NCBI GenBank assembly: GCA_903892365.1
Contig: CAITIF010000494.1
Location: 1 to 7,677, forward strand
Direction: 5' to 3'
DNA from: an uncultured Pirellula sp.
GTDB taxonomy: Bacteria > Planctomycetota > Planctomycetia > Pirellulales > Pirellulaceae
DNA: 7,677 nucleotides
Shown here: piece by piece, positions 7,211 through 7,677 of the stretch
Position numbering within the stretch: position 1 is the stretch's first letter
Layout of the letters: the number at the start of each line of letters is the position of its first letter
Program-made: the position numbers and the translations under genes
The notes under the pieces: model-generated
Seen by the model: only the letters and a program-made list of their open reading frames with translations
Databases searched by the model: none
Told to the model about the DNA's origin: nothing

Positions 7211-7228
7211 TCAATCCCTTGGGATTGA
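7211..7228. terminator. Second inverted repeat in the convergent spacer, possible terminator of the EF-hand gene
   Basis: TCAATCCC (7211-7218) and GGGATTGA (7221-7228) are perfect complements around TT, giving a 7-bp stem with a 4-base loop. On the minus strand it lies 10 bases after the EF-hand stop codon and is followed, after about 10 bases, by GTTTCTTT. That order suits a weak minus-strand terminator; the distance to the T-rich stretch lowers confidence. Confidence 0.4.
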
Positions 7229-7238
7229 AGTAAGCGGC

Positions 7239-7677
7239 TTACTCGGGGCGTCGAGGGCGTTCGGGACGTCCACCTTCATCGCCGCCTGGACCTCTACGAC
7301 CACCAGGTCCGCCTTCAGGGCCACCGCGCCCCGGTCCGCCCGGTCCGCCCGGTCCGCCCGGTCCGCCCGGTCCGCCCGGTCCGCCAGGACCTCCGGGACC
7401 ACGGTGCTCATGCATTTCGACAAATGCGGCGATGAATTCCTTTAGTTCATTTTTGCTGAGCAGTCCATCTTTATCCTTATCGAACTCCATAGCATGATCG
7501 AACATGCGTTCGGGGTTTGGGGGAGGTGGCGGTCCCATGTGTTCGCCACCACCAAAACCAGGTCCACCCGGTCCACGACCTTCTGGTCCACCCGGTCCAC
7601 GACCTTCTGGTCCACCCGGTCCACGACCTTCTGGTCCACCCGGTCCACGACCTTCTGGTCCACCCGGTCCACGACCT
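7239..7677 (-). CDS. EF-hand protein with Gly/Pro/Arg-rich repeats, 5' end beyond the window
   Basis: The frame stays open from the stop (TAA, 7241-7239) to the right edge, so only the last 145 codons are visible and the start and any signal peptide lie outside. An ATG at 7538 exists, but the same frame continues upstream through regular repeats, so it is probably internal. From the N-terminal side the visible part has repeats of GRGPGGPE, a Phe/Gly patch, MGPPPPPNPE, a helix-loop-helix with a canonical EF-hand loop DKDKDGLLSKNE (coded at 7446-7481; acidic ligands at loop positions 1, 3, 5 and 12, Gly at 6), then collagen-like GGP repeats and an Arg/Pro/Glu-rich end. One loop is visible; EF-hands usually pair, so a partner may lie upstream. 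Calcium binding is well supported; the wider role is unknown. Small EF-hand proteins of this composition are common in planctomycete genomes. Confidence 0.8.
   Translation of the reverse strand, partial: GRGPGGPEGRGPGGPEGRGPGGPEGRGPGGPEGRGPGGPGFGGGEHMGPPPPPNPERMFDHAMEFDKDKDGLLSKNELKEFIAAFVEMHEHRGPGGPGGPGGPGGPGGPGGPGGPGRGGPEGGPGGRRGPGGDEGGRPERPRRPE
7333..7386. repeat. 9-base tandem repeat coding Gly-Gly-Pro units
   Basis: The unit ggtccgccc occurs five times perfectly (7333-7377), with a sixth copy differing at its last base (7378-7386) and more diverged copies beyond. On the minus strand it codes GGP triplets C-terminal to the EF-hand loop, a collagen-like, probably extended segment. Confidence 0.88.
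7561..7677. repeat. Perfect 24-base tandem repeat coding GRGPGGPE, continuing off the window
   Basis: Four identical 24-base units begin at 7561, 7585, 7609 and 7633, and a fifth, from 7657, is cut by the window edge after 21 identical bases. On the minus strand each codes the octapeptide GRGPGGPE in the EF-hand protein. Complete identity, including third codon positions, points to recent expansion or ongoing homogenisation. The total copy number cannot be seen here. Confidence 0.93.

Noticed and set aside
6822..7445. Plus-strand open frame of 207 codons spanning the end of the DUF1559 gene and the GGP repeats
   Set aside because: It crosses two genes in the wrong frame, and its Ser-Ala-Arg repeats are the 9-base array read antisense.
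7442..7672. Minus-strand open frame coding Val-Asp-Gln-Lys-like repeats
   Set aside because: It is the 24-base array in a different frame; the frame containing the EF-hand and the natural stop at 7239 is clearly the real one.
7561..7677. CRISPR array
   Set aside because: The 24-base units are directly adjacent with no spacers and are in frame with a protein.

Overview
The window looks like chromosomal DNA from a planctomycete, most likely a Pirellulaceae/Rhodopirellula-like organism. This rests on the mix of gene families (a DUF1559 prepilin-like protein with the H-X9-DG tail, a very large secreted Asp-box propeller protein with PDZ domains, and a Gly/Pro-rich EF-hand protein), moderate GC by eye, and weak or absent Shine-Dalgarno sequences. 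It is an inference from family content; no RNA gene or marker gene is present to prove it.

Layout. Positions 18-1595 (minus) encode a secreted class C beta-lactamase-like serine hydrolase. Only 43 bases upstream of it, 1639-6045 (minus) encodes a 1468-residue exported protein: signal peptide, Ala/Pro and Lys/Pro repeat stalk, Asp-box (BNR/VPS10-like) beta-propeller interrupted by three tandem PDZ domains, and an Ig-like tail itself interrupted by a low-complexity stretch. The two genes are probably one transcription unit, large gene first. A 181-base divergent spacer (6046-6226) separates it from a plus-strand DUF1559 gene (6227-7165). That gene converges, across a 73-base spacer holding two inverted repeats, on a minus-strand EF-hand protein gene (7239 to beyond the right edge) whose Gly/Pro/Arg-rich flanks are coded by tandem repeats of 9 and 24 bases. 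There is no gap above 300 bases without a gene.

All four products carry export or surface-type features or, for the truncated one, a composition common in exported proteins, so the window reads as a stretch of cell-envelope/secretome genes. I see no mobile element, tRNA, rRNA, CRISPR array or defence gene. How the genes work together cannot be deduced beyond the likely two-gene operon. The most distinctive item is the triple-PDZ insertion inside the beta-propeller. Secondary items are the in-frame tandem repeats, the Gly-to-Ala change at the prepilin cleavage site, a possible leaderless start for the DUF1559 gene, and 10-bp-phased GGTGC repeats in the divergent spacer.
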